Positions 7,918-15,375 of a stretch of DNA of 32,528 nucleotides are shown one piece after another. The first letter of the stretch is position 1. Every line of letters starts with the position of its first letter. The translations under genes were made by a program, and so were the position numbers. Under the pieces are notes generated by a model. The model saw nothing but the letters and a program-made list of their open reading frames with translations. It made no database searches and was not told the origin of the DNA. The stretch is from an uncultured Clostridia bacterium (GTDB taxonomy: Bacteria > Bacillota > Clostridia > Christensenellales > Borkfalkiaceae): assembly GCA_947629575.1 (NCBI GenBank), contig CANREF010000020.1, positions 1-32,528 of the forward strand. Reading direction: 5' to 3'.

Positions 7918-8553
7918 ATGAAACTACCCGATCATATCAGGGGGGCGATCTTCGATTTGGACGGCACTCTCCTCGATTCTCTGAATGCATGGGCGGACGT
8001 TGACAGGCGGTTCTTTGCAAAGCGCGGCATTCCCCTTCCGCCCGACTATTACGACGGCATCAAGACGCTGGATCTGCACGGCGCAGCCGTCTACACCAAA
8101 CAGCGGTTCGGTCTTCCGGATTCCCATGAAGAACTCATGCGGGAGTGGCAGGATATGATCAAGGAGGAATATGCCCTCCGCATCGGCATGAAGGCGGGCG
8201 CAGCGGAATATGTGCGCAGTCTGCATTCCCGCGGGATCGCGCTCGGCGTCGCCACCTCCTCTTCTCCCGAACTCTTCCTGCCCACCCTCGAACGCTTCGG
8301 ACTGGACGGGCTGTTTTCCGCCTATGCGCTCACTTCGAAGGTGCGGGGCAAGGAATTCCCCGACGTCTATTTGCTCGCGGCGGAAAAACTCGGCGTTCCG
8401 CCCCGATGCTGTGCGGTGTTCGAGGACATCCTTCCCGGGATCAGGAGCGCAAAGAGCGCGGGATTCTTCACGGTCGCCGTGCTCGACGCGGGCTCGGAAG
8501 CGGACTTCCCCGCCCTCCGCGCGGAAGCGGACGAAGCGATCGAGACTTTTTAG
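7918..8553 (+). CDS. HAD-superfamily hydrolase (beta-phosphoglucomutase-like phosphatase)
   Basis: A 211-residue cytoplasmic phosphatase or phosphomutase of HAD subfamily I. Motif I is FDLDGTLLDS near the N-terminus (nucleophile Asp and acid/base Asp), followed by a helical cap; motif II is in GVATSSSPE, motif III is the Lys in TSKVRGKEFPDVYLLA, and motif IV is CAVFEDILPGIRSAKSAG. The substrate cannot be read from sequence; small sugar phosphates are typical. The start at 7918 was chosen because the frame upstream runs through the -10 and -35 boxes; no ribosome-binding site exists. It is followed after 34 bases by the EamA transporter. Confidence 0.92.
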   Translation: MKLPDHIRGAIFDLDGTLLDSLNAWADVDRRFFAKRGIPLPPDYYDGIKTLDLHGAAVYTKQRFGLPDSHEELMREWQDMIKEEYALRIGMKAGAAEYVRSLHSRGIALGVATSSSPELFLPTLERFGLDGLFSAYALTSKVRGKEFPDVYLLAAEKLGVPPRCCAVFEDILPGIRSAKSAGFFTVAVLDAGSEADFPALRAEADEAIETF

Positions 8554-8587
8554 CTCCGAAATTTTGTTTTTTTCATAAAATAACAGT

Positions 8588-9502
8588 ATGGACAGAACAA
8601 AAAGAAAGGGATTGGGCATCCTGTTTATCCTCGGCGCGGCGGCGGGATTCGCGTTCATGGATCTCTTCGTGAGCCTTGCGGGGGACTTGCCCACCATGCA
8701 GAAGGTGTTCTTCCGCAACTTGTTTGCGGCGGTCATCGTCTTCTTCATTCTCCTCTTTGACAAGCAGAAATTCCGCATCCACAGCAAGCAATGTCTTCCG
8801 TGGCTCTTTCTGCGCTCCCTTCTCGGCTTTTTGGGGGTCGTGCTCAACTTCTATGCCATCGACAAGATCAGCATCTCCGACGCCTCCATCCTCAACAAGC
8901 TCTCCCCCTTCTTTGCCATTCTCTTTTCCGCCCTGCTCCTCAAGGAAAAGCCTGCGCGGATGGAAGTGCTCTTCGTCGTGATCGCCTTCGGCGGCGCGCT
9001 GTTCGTGGTGCGCCCGAGCTTTTCCTTGGAGATCCTGCCCGCCTGCGCGGGATTTATGAGCGGCGCTTGTGCGGGGTTCGCCTATACCTGCGTCCGCATC
9101 CTCGGCGTAAAGGGGGAACGCGGGCTCATGACCGTGTTCTTTTTCTCCGCTTTTTCCACCGTCGTCGCCCTTCCCTTCTTCCTCATAGGCTACGAGCCGA
9201 TGAGCGGGATGCAGCTCCTCTGGCTCGTGCTCGCGGGCGTCTCGGCAACGGTGGGACAGTTCTTCATCACCGCCGCCTACCGCTTCGCTCCCGCCAAGGA
9301 GATCGCCGTATTCGACTACGCGCAAGTGCCCATTGCGGCGCTCCTCGGCTTTTTCTTCCTCGCGCAAACGCCCGACGTGTGGAGTTGGATCGGCTATGCG
9401 ATCATCATCGGTGCGGCGATCGCGAGGCGTTTTTATGACCTTCACCGAAAGCCCCGCACAAAAAACGGGGGCGAAAATGAAAAAAACGAGCAAACGGGAT
9501 GA
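8588..9502 (+). CDS. EamA/DMT-family membrane transporter
   Basis: A 304-residue inner-membrane protein with about ten hydrophobic segments in two EamA repeats (roughly residues 8-138 and 150-285), and FRNLFAA and SPFFAILFSALLLKEKP in the first repeat as is typical of the family. The C-tail is basic and then acidic and lies in the cytoplasm. The family exports or imports small metabolites such as amino acids and nucleotide-sugars; the substrate is unknown. There is no Shine-Dalgarno site. A TAAAAT box at 8576-8581 would put +1 on the ATG, but no good -35 lies 17 bp upstream, so it may also be read through from the HAD gene. Confidence 0.9.
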   Translation: MDRTKRKGLGILFILGAAAGFAFMDLFVSLAGDLPTMQKVFFRNLFAAVIVFFILLFDKQKFRIHSKQCLPWLFLRSLLGFLGVVLNFYAIDKISISDASILNKLSPFFAILFSALLLKEKPARMEVLFVVIAFGGALFVVRPSFSLEILPACAGFMSGACAGFAYTCVRILGVKGERGLMTVFFFSAFSTVVALPFFLIGYEPMSGMQLLWLVLAGVSATVGQFFITAAYRFAPAKEIAVFDYAQVPIAALLGFFFLAQTPDVWSWIGYAIIIGAAIARRFYDLHRKPRTKNGGENEKNEQTG

Positions 9503-9516
9503 GCCTATCACTTCTC

Positions 9517-9545
9517 TTGCCATTCGGCGGAGAATGTGGTAGAAT
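9517..9545 (+). promoter_or_regulatory. Promoter of the LPG-synthase-like gene (leaderless)
   Basis: TTGCCA (9517-9522), 17-bp spacer, TAGAAT (9540-9545). The predicted +1 is near 9552, two bases before the ATG at 9554. Confidence 0.75.
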
Positions 9546-9553
9546 ATTGTGTT

Positions 9554-10696
9554 ATGGAACAAAACGGGCTGCCGCAGAAGGACGGAGCGGTGACAACGGA
9601 AAAGAAGAGCATGCGCGGCTGGTGGATAAAGACCTGCCTGCTTCTCATACTCGTCGCTCTCTCCATTGCGATGCTCTTTACGCTCGGGCGCTATGTCTCG
9701 GGGGAAGACACCCCCCAGCTTACCCTGCCCGAACTTCTCAGGACCGTCAACTATCGCCGTTTTGCCCTGCTCGTCGCCGTCATCGCGTTCTACATCCTCG
9801 TGGAGAGCGGGAAATACGCCTATATGCTCAAGATCTACACGGGCAAGTTCCACTTCCGCATTTCCCTGAAGACCATGTTCCTCGGGAAGTATTACGACGG
9901 GATCACCCCCCTCTCGACGGGCGGTCAGCCCTTCCAGATATATTATCTGCACAAAAAGGGCATCCCGAGCGGCGCGGCGGACGTCATTCCGATCGCCCGC
10001 TACATCGTGAGCATCTTCTTCCTCACCGCCCTCTCCGTCATTTTGCTTGCGCTCACCCCCCGCTATGTCCCGGGAAGCACCGTGACCAAGACGGTACTCA
10101 TCATCTCATGGATCTCCCTCGTCATCAACCTGTCCCTTCCCACGGCGATCATCCTTTTCTCCGTCTTCCCGCGGCCGTGCAAGCGGTTCATCCTTCTCCT
10201 CGTAAAGCTATTGCACAAACTGCACATCGTGAAGAGACCTTACCGCACCGAGATCAAGTTCGTGCGGGAGATGAGCGATTACAGCGCGGCGCTCAAACAG
10301 TTCCTGCACGAATTCTATAAATTCATCCCCCTGCTCTTCCTCTGCATCCTCGAATGTCTGCTCTTTGTGACCCTTCCCTTCTTTGTGGTCATTTCCATTG
10401 CGAACATTCCCCTCACATGGCAGACGGGAGTGGAACTTGCGATGCAGATCGCCTGTCTCGTGATAATCTCCCGCTACACGGCGCTCCTCATCCCCACCCC
10501 GGGGAACACGGGCGCGCTGGAAGCGGCGAGCTCCCTCGTGTTCGTCACCGTCGCGGGGATCGGCTCGGTGCTCGGGTGGGTCGTCCTCGTATGGCGGTTC
10601 TGCACCTACTATGTCTACATCCTTACGGGGATCGGGATCAATATCTTCGAGATCGTAAGAAGCGCGGTAAACGCGAAAAAGAAAAAACATAACTGA
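9554..10696 (+). CDS. Lysylphosphatidylglycerol-synthase-like / flippase-like membrane protein (UPF0104 family)
   Basis: A 380-residue membrane protein with roughly seven or eight hydrophobic segments and the conserved family stretch YYDGITPLSTGGQP (about residue 115), followed later by PTPGNTGALEAA. This matches the LPG_synthase_TM (UPF0104) family, whose full-length MprF relatives synthesise and flip aminoacyl-phospholipids; only the membrane flippase-like half is present here, with no C-terminal aminoacyl-transfer domain. It may move a lipid or glycolipid; the substrate is unknown. The start at 9554 is preferred over an in-frame GTG at 9536 because the latter overlaps the -10 box. It converges on the phosphoesterase gene across a shared hairpin. 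Confidence 0.88.
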   Translation: MEQNGLPQKDGAVTTEKKSMRGWWIKTCLLLILVALSIAMLFTLGRYVSGEDTPQLTLPELLRTVNYRRFALLVAVIAFYILVESGKYAYMLKIYTGKFHFRISLKTMFLGKYYDGITPLSTGGQPFQIYYLHKKGIPSGAADVIPIARYIVSIFFLTALSVILLALTPRYVPGSTVTKTVLIISWISLVINLSLPTAIILFSVFPRPCKRFILLLVKLLHKLHIVKRPYRTEIKFVREMSDYSAALKQFLHEFYKFIPLLFLCILECLLFVTLPFFVVISIANIPLTWQTGVELAMQIACLVIISRYTALLIPTPGNTGALEAASSLVFVTVAGIGSVLGWVVLVWRFCTYYVYILTGIGINIFEIVRSAVNAKKKKHN

Positions 10697-10703
10697 TATT
10701 TGC

Positions 10704-10752
10704 AAAGTAAAAGCGGCGGCGCGGATTTTATCCGCGCCGCCGCTTTTACTTT
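10704..10752. terminator. Bidirectional terminator, 23-bp perfect stem
   Basis: Two 23-base arms (10704-10726 and 10730-10752) are perfectly complementary around a TTT loop. The outer part is A/T-rich (AAAGTAAAA on one side, TTTTACTTT on the other), so each strand ends with a U-rich tract. It sits between the converging genes ending at 10696 (+) and 10766 (-). Confidence 0.9.
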
Positions 10753-10765
10753 CGAAAATGAATTT

Positions 10766-11233
10766 TTACAGGCGGACGGTCGTCGGCGTCGCCTTCCCCT
10801 TGTGCAGGACGAGATAGCAATAGCTCGGGTCGGAATAGCTCCCGAACGCGCCCGGGTTGATACAGAGAACGCCGTCTACCGTTTCAGTGTCTGCGCGGTG
10901 GGTGTGTCCGTAGAGGGCGACGTCGCAGCCGAGCTCCTTTGCGCGGGCGGCAAGGCGTAAGAGCCCGCTCTTCACCCCGTATCTGTGCCCGTGACAGCAG
11001 AAAATCTTCAAGCCCTCCGCCTCGAGCGTGAACTCCTCCGCGCCATAGGAGAAGTCGCAATTCCCGCGGCAGATGTACGTTTTTTCGGGGTACGTATCGA
11101 AAATTTCGCGCATATCGGCAGAGCCGTCGCCGAGATGCACGATAAAGTCGTTCTCCGAAAAGAGCTGTCCCATCTCCTGCAGACGGCGGCGGTTACGGCC
11201 GTGGCTGTCGGACAATACCACAAAAGTTTTCAT
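10766..11233 (-). CDS. YfcE/MJ0936-family metallophosphoesterase
   Basis: A 155-residue cytoplasmic phosphodiesterase. All metal-binding motifs of the calcineurin-like fold are present: SDSHG at the N-terminus, HLGDGSAD, CRGNCDF, CCHGHRYG and YGHTHRAD. Relatives hydrolyse phosphodiester bonds with Mn2+, but the natural substrate is uncertain. The ATG is preceded by AAGGGAG at 7-base spacing. It is the last gene of the rdgB cluster; rdgB and a YfcE-type gene are neighbours in many Bacillota, here separated by the membrane protein. Confidence 0.92.
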   Translation of the reverse strand: MKTFVVLSDSHGRNRRRLQEMGQLFSENDFIVHLGDGSADMREIFDTYPEKTYICRGNCDFSYGAEEFTLEAEGLKIFCCHGHRYGVKSGLLRLAARAKELGCDVALYGHTHRADTETVDGVLCINPGAFGSYSDPSYCYLVLHKGKATPTTVRL

Positions 11234-11251
11234 AACATATCTCCCTTGGAT

Positions 11252-12481
11252 TCAAAAGAACAGGTAGATCACTACCACGACGACGATCACGGCAAGATAG
11301 ACCAAGGAAAAGACCGTATAATCCTTCTTGGCGACGGGTTTCCTTCCGTCAAAGAAGAAGAAAAACGGGATGCAGAAGACGGCGTAATAGGATTTGCCCA
11401 ATCCCCATTTTGCGGCGAACGGCAAAAAGCCGAGCACGAAATCGGCCGCGCTCAAGAGGAAGAGGCAGACGCTCAAAAAGACCGCCGTTTGAAGAGATCT
11501 TCTCTTCGCCGCTGCCGCCGTCTCGAACGCGGGCGGCGTGGAGCGATATATCTTGCGGGAAGAGGGCACGAAATCAAACCCGATCCCCATCTTCGCCCCC
11601 CTCACGTCTTGGAAGCGGTGGCAAAACAGGATACAGCCGATAAACAAAAAGTGCGGCAGGTGTTTTGCGGGGAACAGCCCCATCAGCATGAGGTTCGGGG
11701 CAATGACGCCCGAGCGCATCAGTCCATTCAGAATAAATGCCGCTATGATGTATGAAATGGGAAGGACGCCCAACGTACGGAACAAAATTCTCTTCGCCTT
11801 TGTGTTCGCCCACTTGGGATGGAAGCAAAAGAAGATGCACATCAAGAGGCAGAGCAGTTGGTCGAGGAAGATGTTGAACGAGGGCAAGTTGTTGAACATG
11901 ACGAGCGTGACCCGCTCGGTGACGAGCTCTTGGGCGTATGCGATCGCCTCGCTTGCGTTTTCAAACGGAATGAGCCCCGTTCCCGTATGGAACATCGCGA
12001 TCACCTTATCGGCGATGCCAACGATATCCGAATATTGCTCTACGACTACGAGGAAGAGGGAATCCACCAGCAATGCGACGCCGCCGAGAATGATCGCATA
12101 TATGGCAAGTTCTGCGAAGAAGAGCAGGGTCGCGATCAAGGCGGTGCGGCGGGTGATCTTGCCGATCCCGCCGCGGTTGAGGTTGAGCACGAAGGAGATC
12201 GTCGCGACGAAGTAGAGCGGGATGACGAGACTGCCCATGTTCCGCATGATCTGTACGACCGTACCGAGCGGGCCTGCGATCTTGAAGGAAACGAGGGCGG
12301 TGATGACGCCGATGATATCGCGCGATTGCAGCGCGCCCAAAGCGTTCGCCGCCTGCGTGAGTGCGTTCAAGATCACGAGATAGGTCGCGACTTGCGAAAT
12401 AAAGAAGAAAATAATGGAAACGTATCTTAGAAATACAAACCCGCCGCGCTTTCCGTAAGCGAGCGTCTCATGAATATTCAT
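11252..12481 (-). CDS. Multi-spanning membrane protein of unknown function
   Basis: A 409-residue protein with about nine or ten hydrophobic segments: four in the N-terminal half, a Phe/Cys-rich one near residue 220, two more before a polar stretch at about residues 290-325 (DVRGAKMGIGFDFVPSSRKIYRSTPP), and three at the C-terminus ending in a run of Val and Phe. I do not recognise a family. The ATG is preceded by GGAGG at 4-base spacing. It begins 74 bases after rdgB and ends 18 bases before the phosphoesterase, so it is probably co-transcribed with both. The spacing suggests insertion into an older rdgB-yfcE pair. Confidence 0.85.
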   Translation of the reverse strand: MNIHETLAYGKRGGFVFLRYVSIIFFFISQVATYLVILNALTQAANALGALQSRDIIGVITALVSFKIAGPLGTVVQIMRNMGSLVIPLYFVATISFVLNLNRGGIGKITRRTALIATLLFFAELAIYAIILGGVALLVDSLFLVVVEQYSDIVGIADKVIAMFHTGTGLIPFENASEAIAYAQELVTERVTLVMFNNLPSFNIFLDQLLCLLMCIFFCFHPKWANTKAKRILFRTLGVLPISYIIAAFILNGLMRSGVIAPNLMLMGLFPAKHLPHFLFIGCILFCHRFQDVRGAKMGIGFDFVPSSRKIYRSTPPAFETAAAAKRRSLQTAVFLSVCLFLLSAADFVLGFLPFAAKWGLGKSYYAVFCIPFFFFFDGRKPVAKKDYTVFSLVYLAVIVVVVVIYLFF

Positions 12482-12555
12482 TCTTCCTCCGTTGCGGTCA
12501 CGCTCCCCTCTTTCGGGATTAGGGTCGAAAGTTCACGCTGAAAGCGCGAACGTTC

Positions 12556-13116
12556 TCATAACAGTTCTCTCAATTTCTTCAATGCCCTTCCGCGGTGGGA
12601 AACGGCGTTCTTTTCCTCTTCGGAAGCCTCCGCGAAAGTCACGCCGAGATCGTTTGAGAGGAACAGACTGTCGTATCCGAAGCCGTTTGCGCCCCGCTCT
12701 TCGTGCAGGATCTGCCCCTCCGTTCTTCCCTCGGCGGTGAGTTCCCGCCCGTCGGGAAAGACGAGGGCAATACAGCAGACGAAATGGGCGCGGCGGTCCT
12801 CCTTCCCCTCGAGATTTTTGAGAAGGAGCTTGCGGTTTTGGGCGTCTCCGCCGCCCGAATAGCGGGCGCTGTAAACGCCGGGAGCGCCGTGAAGGGCTTC
12901 CACGCACAGTCCCGAATCGTCGGCAAGGGCGGCTCTTCCCGTCGCCTTGCACACGGCGCGCGCTTTTAAGAGGGCGTTTTCTGCGAACGTTTCGCCCGTC
13001 TCTTCCACTTCGCCCGAAAAGCCCGCCTCTGCGGCGGAGAAGATCTCATGTTCGGGAAAGATCTCTCGGAATTCCCGCAGTTTGTTTTTATTCCCGGTTG
13101 CGGCAACGAGTTGCAT
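12556..13116 (-). CDS. rdgB: XTP/dITP diphosphatase (RdgB/HAM1, non-canonical purine NTP pyrophosphatase)
   Basis: Removes ITP, dITP and XTP from the nucleotide pool by hydrolysis to the monophosphate and pyrophosphate. The 186-residue length is normal. Motifs seen: ATGNKNKLREF (N-terminal phosphate-binding loop), TFAENALLKA, ADDSGLCVEAL (catalytic acidic residues), GAPGVYSARYSG, and the C-terminal SHRGRALKKL. A strong AGGAGG lies just upstream of the ATG. No promoter was visible in the 236 bases between mgtE and this gene. It is first in a minus-strand cluster with the membrane protein and phosphoesterase. Confidence 0.95.
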   Translation of the reverse strand: MQLVAATGNKNKLREFREIFPEHEIFSAAEAGFSGEVEETGETFAENALLKARAVCKATGRAALADDSGLCVEALHGAPGVYSARYSGGGDAQNRKLLLKNLEGKEDRRAHFVCCIALVFPDGRELTAEGRTEGQILHEERGANGFGYDSLFLSNDLGVTFAEASEEEKNAVSHRGRALKKLRELL

Positions 13117-13138
13117 ATTTGCCTCCTTGGAATTAGGA

Positions 13139-13185
13139 TGCCTACCCCCTCCTCAGGAGGGGGACTAAGGGGGTGGGGGTTCTAA
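13139..13185. repeat. Intergenic CCTCCT-N-AGGAGG repeat
   Basis: CCCCCTCCTCAGGAGGGGG is flanked by CTA and ACTAAGGGGGTG, the standard form of the repeat family listed at 3331. It lies 22 bases upstream of the rdgB start, on its 5' side. Confidence 0.85.
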
Positions 13186-13308
13186 AACATGGCGCGTTGG
13201 AAAATCACACTTTTCCATAAGCGCACACAAGTTGCCGCACACTTGCGGCTTATTGTCCGATGAAACGAATGAGAGGATGAGAAAGTTAAGGCACTCACGC
13301 CCATTTCC

Positions 13309-13347
13309 TCGCGGAAAAGATTTTGCAAAGCAAAAGATTTTCCGCGA
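13309..13347. other. Imperfect hairpin downstream of mgtE
   Basis: TCGCGGAAAA pairs with TTTTCCGCGA (10 bp), a GA/GA internal loop follows, then TTTTGC pairs with GCAAAA around an AAA loop. It starts 6 bases after the mgtE stop on the minus strand but is not followed by a U-run there. It may be an mRNA 3'-end structure. The rest of 13186-13308 shows only a small GCCGC/GCGGC stem. Confidence 0.45.
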
Positions 13348-13352
13348 AACTA

Positions 13353-15017
13353 CTACCCCAATATCGCAATTGCCAATCCGCAGAAGATGATGAGCGATAC
13401 GGCGTCGACAATGGTCGTAATGAAGGGCGAGGCGACGGCGGCGGGGTCGAGCCCGACCTTCTTCACGCCGAGGGGAAGAAGACAGCCCACGAGTTTTGCG
13501 ATCACCACCGTGCAGAAGAGGGCGAGCGATACCACCGCGCTCAGAATGACGGTGTATCCGTCGAAGCGGAAGAGCAATCTGTCGATGAGCTGCAACTTTG
13601 CAAAACAAGCGACGGCGAGCGTAGCGGCGAGCAGCACGGACACGCGCAGTTCCTTCCACATCACCCGCCATGTATCCTTTGTGGAGAGCTCGCCGAGCGC
13701 GAGCGAACGGATGACCGTGACGGAGACCTGCGAGCCCGAATTCCCGCCCGTATCCATGAGCATGGGCACGCAGGCGAAGAGTACCGTGGAGATCGCGTTG
13801 AGCTTGGCTTCAAAGGTATTGATGATGAGCCCCGTGAACGTCGCCGAGACGAGCAGGATGAGAAGCCACGGAGCGCGGTTTTTCCAAATGGAAAAGACGC
13901 TCGTCTTGAGGTAGGGCTTGTTGTCGGGCACGATACCGACCATTCGCTCGATGTCTTCGGTCGTCTCTTCCTCGATGACGTCCATTGCGTCGTCGACGGT
14001 GACGATGCCGACTAACCGCCTTTCCCTATCCACGACGGGAATGGCGAGGAAGCCGTAATCGGAGATCTTGCGCGCGACTTCCTCGCGGTCGTCGAGCGTC
14101 TCGGCATAGATCACGTTGTCCTCCATGATCTCCGAGATGAGCGCCTTGGGATCGGCGAGCATGAGGTCCTTTGCCGTGACGAGCCCGATGAGTTCGCTCT
14201 TTTCGTTGGTGACGTAACAGGTATAGATCGTCTCCTTGTCGATCGCCTGCGCGCGGATGCGGGAGAACGCCTCTTCCACCGTCATATTGGGCAGGAAGCG
14301 GACGAACTCGATGGTCATGATGCTGCCCGCGCTGTCTTTGGGGTATTTCAGAAGCTCGTTGATATAGGCGCGCGTCTCGCTGTCGCTCTGGGCAAGGAGG
14401 CGCTTCACGACGTTCGCGGGCATCTCCTCCACCAGATCGACGGTATCATCGAGGAAGAGCTCATCCATGACTTCCTTGATCTCTTTGTCGGTGAGCTTTT
14501 TGAGCAGCTTTTCCTGCGTGTCGCGGTCGATCTCGACGAACATCTCCGCCGCAAGGTCCTTCGGCAAAATGCGGAAGAGCACGGGAAGATCTTCCTCCTT
14601 GGCGCTGTCGAACACTTCGGCAAGGTCGATCTCGTTCATCGAGGACAAGAGCGGTTTCAAGACGGAAAACTTCTTCTCCTCGAGCAGCGCGAAGATCTCC
14701 TCCTCTTCGGCGATACGGCGGGCGACTTCCTCGGGCATATCCTCGATGATGTCCACCGTGTCGTCCACCGAGACGTCTTCCATGACTTCCTGCAACTCAT
14801 CGTCATGAAGCCCGGTGAGGACCTTTTCCTGCAAAGGCGCGTCCAGCAGCACCAAAACGTCGGCAAGGAAGTCGCTCTCGAGGGCGCGGCAGAAGGGAAT
14901 GATATCCTCCTGCGGAAGTTCGGACAAAACAGAAGCCGCCTCTTCCGGTCTCTTCACCGCAGCGGCAGCTTCTTCATAGTTTTTTTGTTGGATAAGCGTT
15001 CTGAATTCTTCGGTCAT
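13353..15017 (-). CDS. mgtE: Magnesium transporter MgtE with an apparently duplicated N domain
   Basis: A Mg2+ channel/transporter of the inner membrane. In the 554-residue protein, helical N-domain repeats fill about residues 1-215, two CBS domains about 220-350 (CYVTNEKSELIGLVTAKDL and VVDRERRLVGIVTVDDAMD), and five membrane helices about 375-553. Pore residues are conserved: PMLMDTGGNSGSQ and the Asp in PFITTIVDAVSL. MgtE proteins are usually about 450 residues. The extra ~100 come from two successive N-domain-like segments, one ending SVDDTVDIIEDMPEEVARRI and the next FLDDTVDLVEEMPANVVKRL. The N and CBS domains normally sense cytoplasmic Mg2+ and close the pore. GGAGG lies seven bases before the ATG. 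A consensus-like promoter at the end of ade would give a 323-nt leader. Confidence 0.95.
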   Translation of the reverse strand: MTEEFRTLIQQKNYEEAAAAVKRPEEAASVLSELPQEDIIPFCRALESDFLADVLVLLDAPLQEKVLTGLHDDELQEVMEDVSVDDTVDIIEDMPEEVARRIAEEEEIFALLEEKKFSVLKPLLSSMNEIDLAEVFDSAKEEDLPVLFRILPKDLAAEMFVEIDRDTQEKLLKKLTDKEIKEVMDELFLDDTVDLVEEMPANVVKRLLAQSDSETRAYINELLKYPKDSAGSIMTIEFVRFLPNMTVEEAFSRIRAQAIDKETIYTCYVTNEKSELIGLVTAKDLMLADPKALISEIMEDNVIYAETLDDREEVARKISDYGFLAIPVVDRERRLVGIVTVDDAMDVIEEETTEDIERMVGIVPDNKPYLKTSVFSIWKNRAPWLLILLVSATFTGLIINTFEAKLNAISTVLFACVPMLMDTGGNSGSQVSVTVIRSLALGELSTKDTWRVMWKELRVSVLLAATLAVACFAKLQLIDRLLFRFDGYTVILSAVVSLALFCTVVIAKLVGCLLPLGVKKVGLDPAAVASPFITTIVDAVSLIIFCGLAIAILG

Positions 15018-15346
15018 GGCTCTGCCTCCGAGATTATTTTACGGAAAAACGGACGGAGCCGAGCCTGCATTATACGAAAAGGGCAAAGCAGGACGACCCG
15101 TCGGCAAATTGACAACGGCATGGATGATACTGACTACTTCGTCCTTTCATTGCTTTTTCTCCTTTTTGAATTTTTTTGGGGGGATTGACACCCCTTCCGT
15201 CTTGCTGCTGTCGCAACAATCCACCCACCCCTCAAGGGGTGGGCAAGGTATCGGCTTGGCGCCCCCTTGAGGGGGAGCTGTCACGAGCTTGCGAGTGACT
15301 GAGGGGGTGTCTTTTCCCTATCCGCTTCCTTACCCAAACCTCTTCT
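15018..15346 (-). other. Long untranslated leader region of mgtE
   Basis: No gene is credible in this 344-base gap. It holds the ribosome site of mgtE, a second TATAAT (minus strand, 15069-15074) without a matching -35, an AT-rich stretch near 15140-15180, and the repeat block at 15179-15311. I looked for the M-box (ykoK) Mg2+ riboswitch consensus on the minus strand and did not find it. Confidence 0.5.
15179..15311. repeat. Intergenic repeat block between ade and mgtE
   Basis: It contains CCACCCCTCAAGGGGTGG (15223-15240) and the CCCCCTTGAGGGGG palindrome (15262-15275), with the ends GACACCCC and GGGGTGTC making an outer inverted repeat. It is related to the family at 3331. It lies inside the predicted mgtE leader and could weaken or terminate that transcript. 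Confidence 0.75.
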
Positions 15347-15375
15347 ATTATACGCAAATAGTTACGGCAAGTCAA
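15347..15375 (-). promoter_or_regulatory. Promoter at the 3' end of ade, pointing to mgtE
   Basis: The minus strand has TTGACT (15370-15375, inside the last codons of ade), a 17-bp spacer and TATAAT (15347-15352). The predicted start is near 15340. The next gene downstream is mgtE. Confidence 0.75.

Noticed and set aside
8573-9952. 459-codon minus-strand frame across the EamA and LPG-like genes
   Set aside because: Charged, low-complexity antisense of two clear membrane-protein genes; no start context.
15018-15346. M-box (ykoK) Mg2+ riboswitch before mgtE
   Set aside because: The conserved M-box sequence blocks were not found on the minus strand; the region is dominated by repeats.
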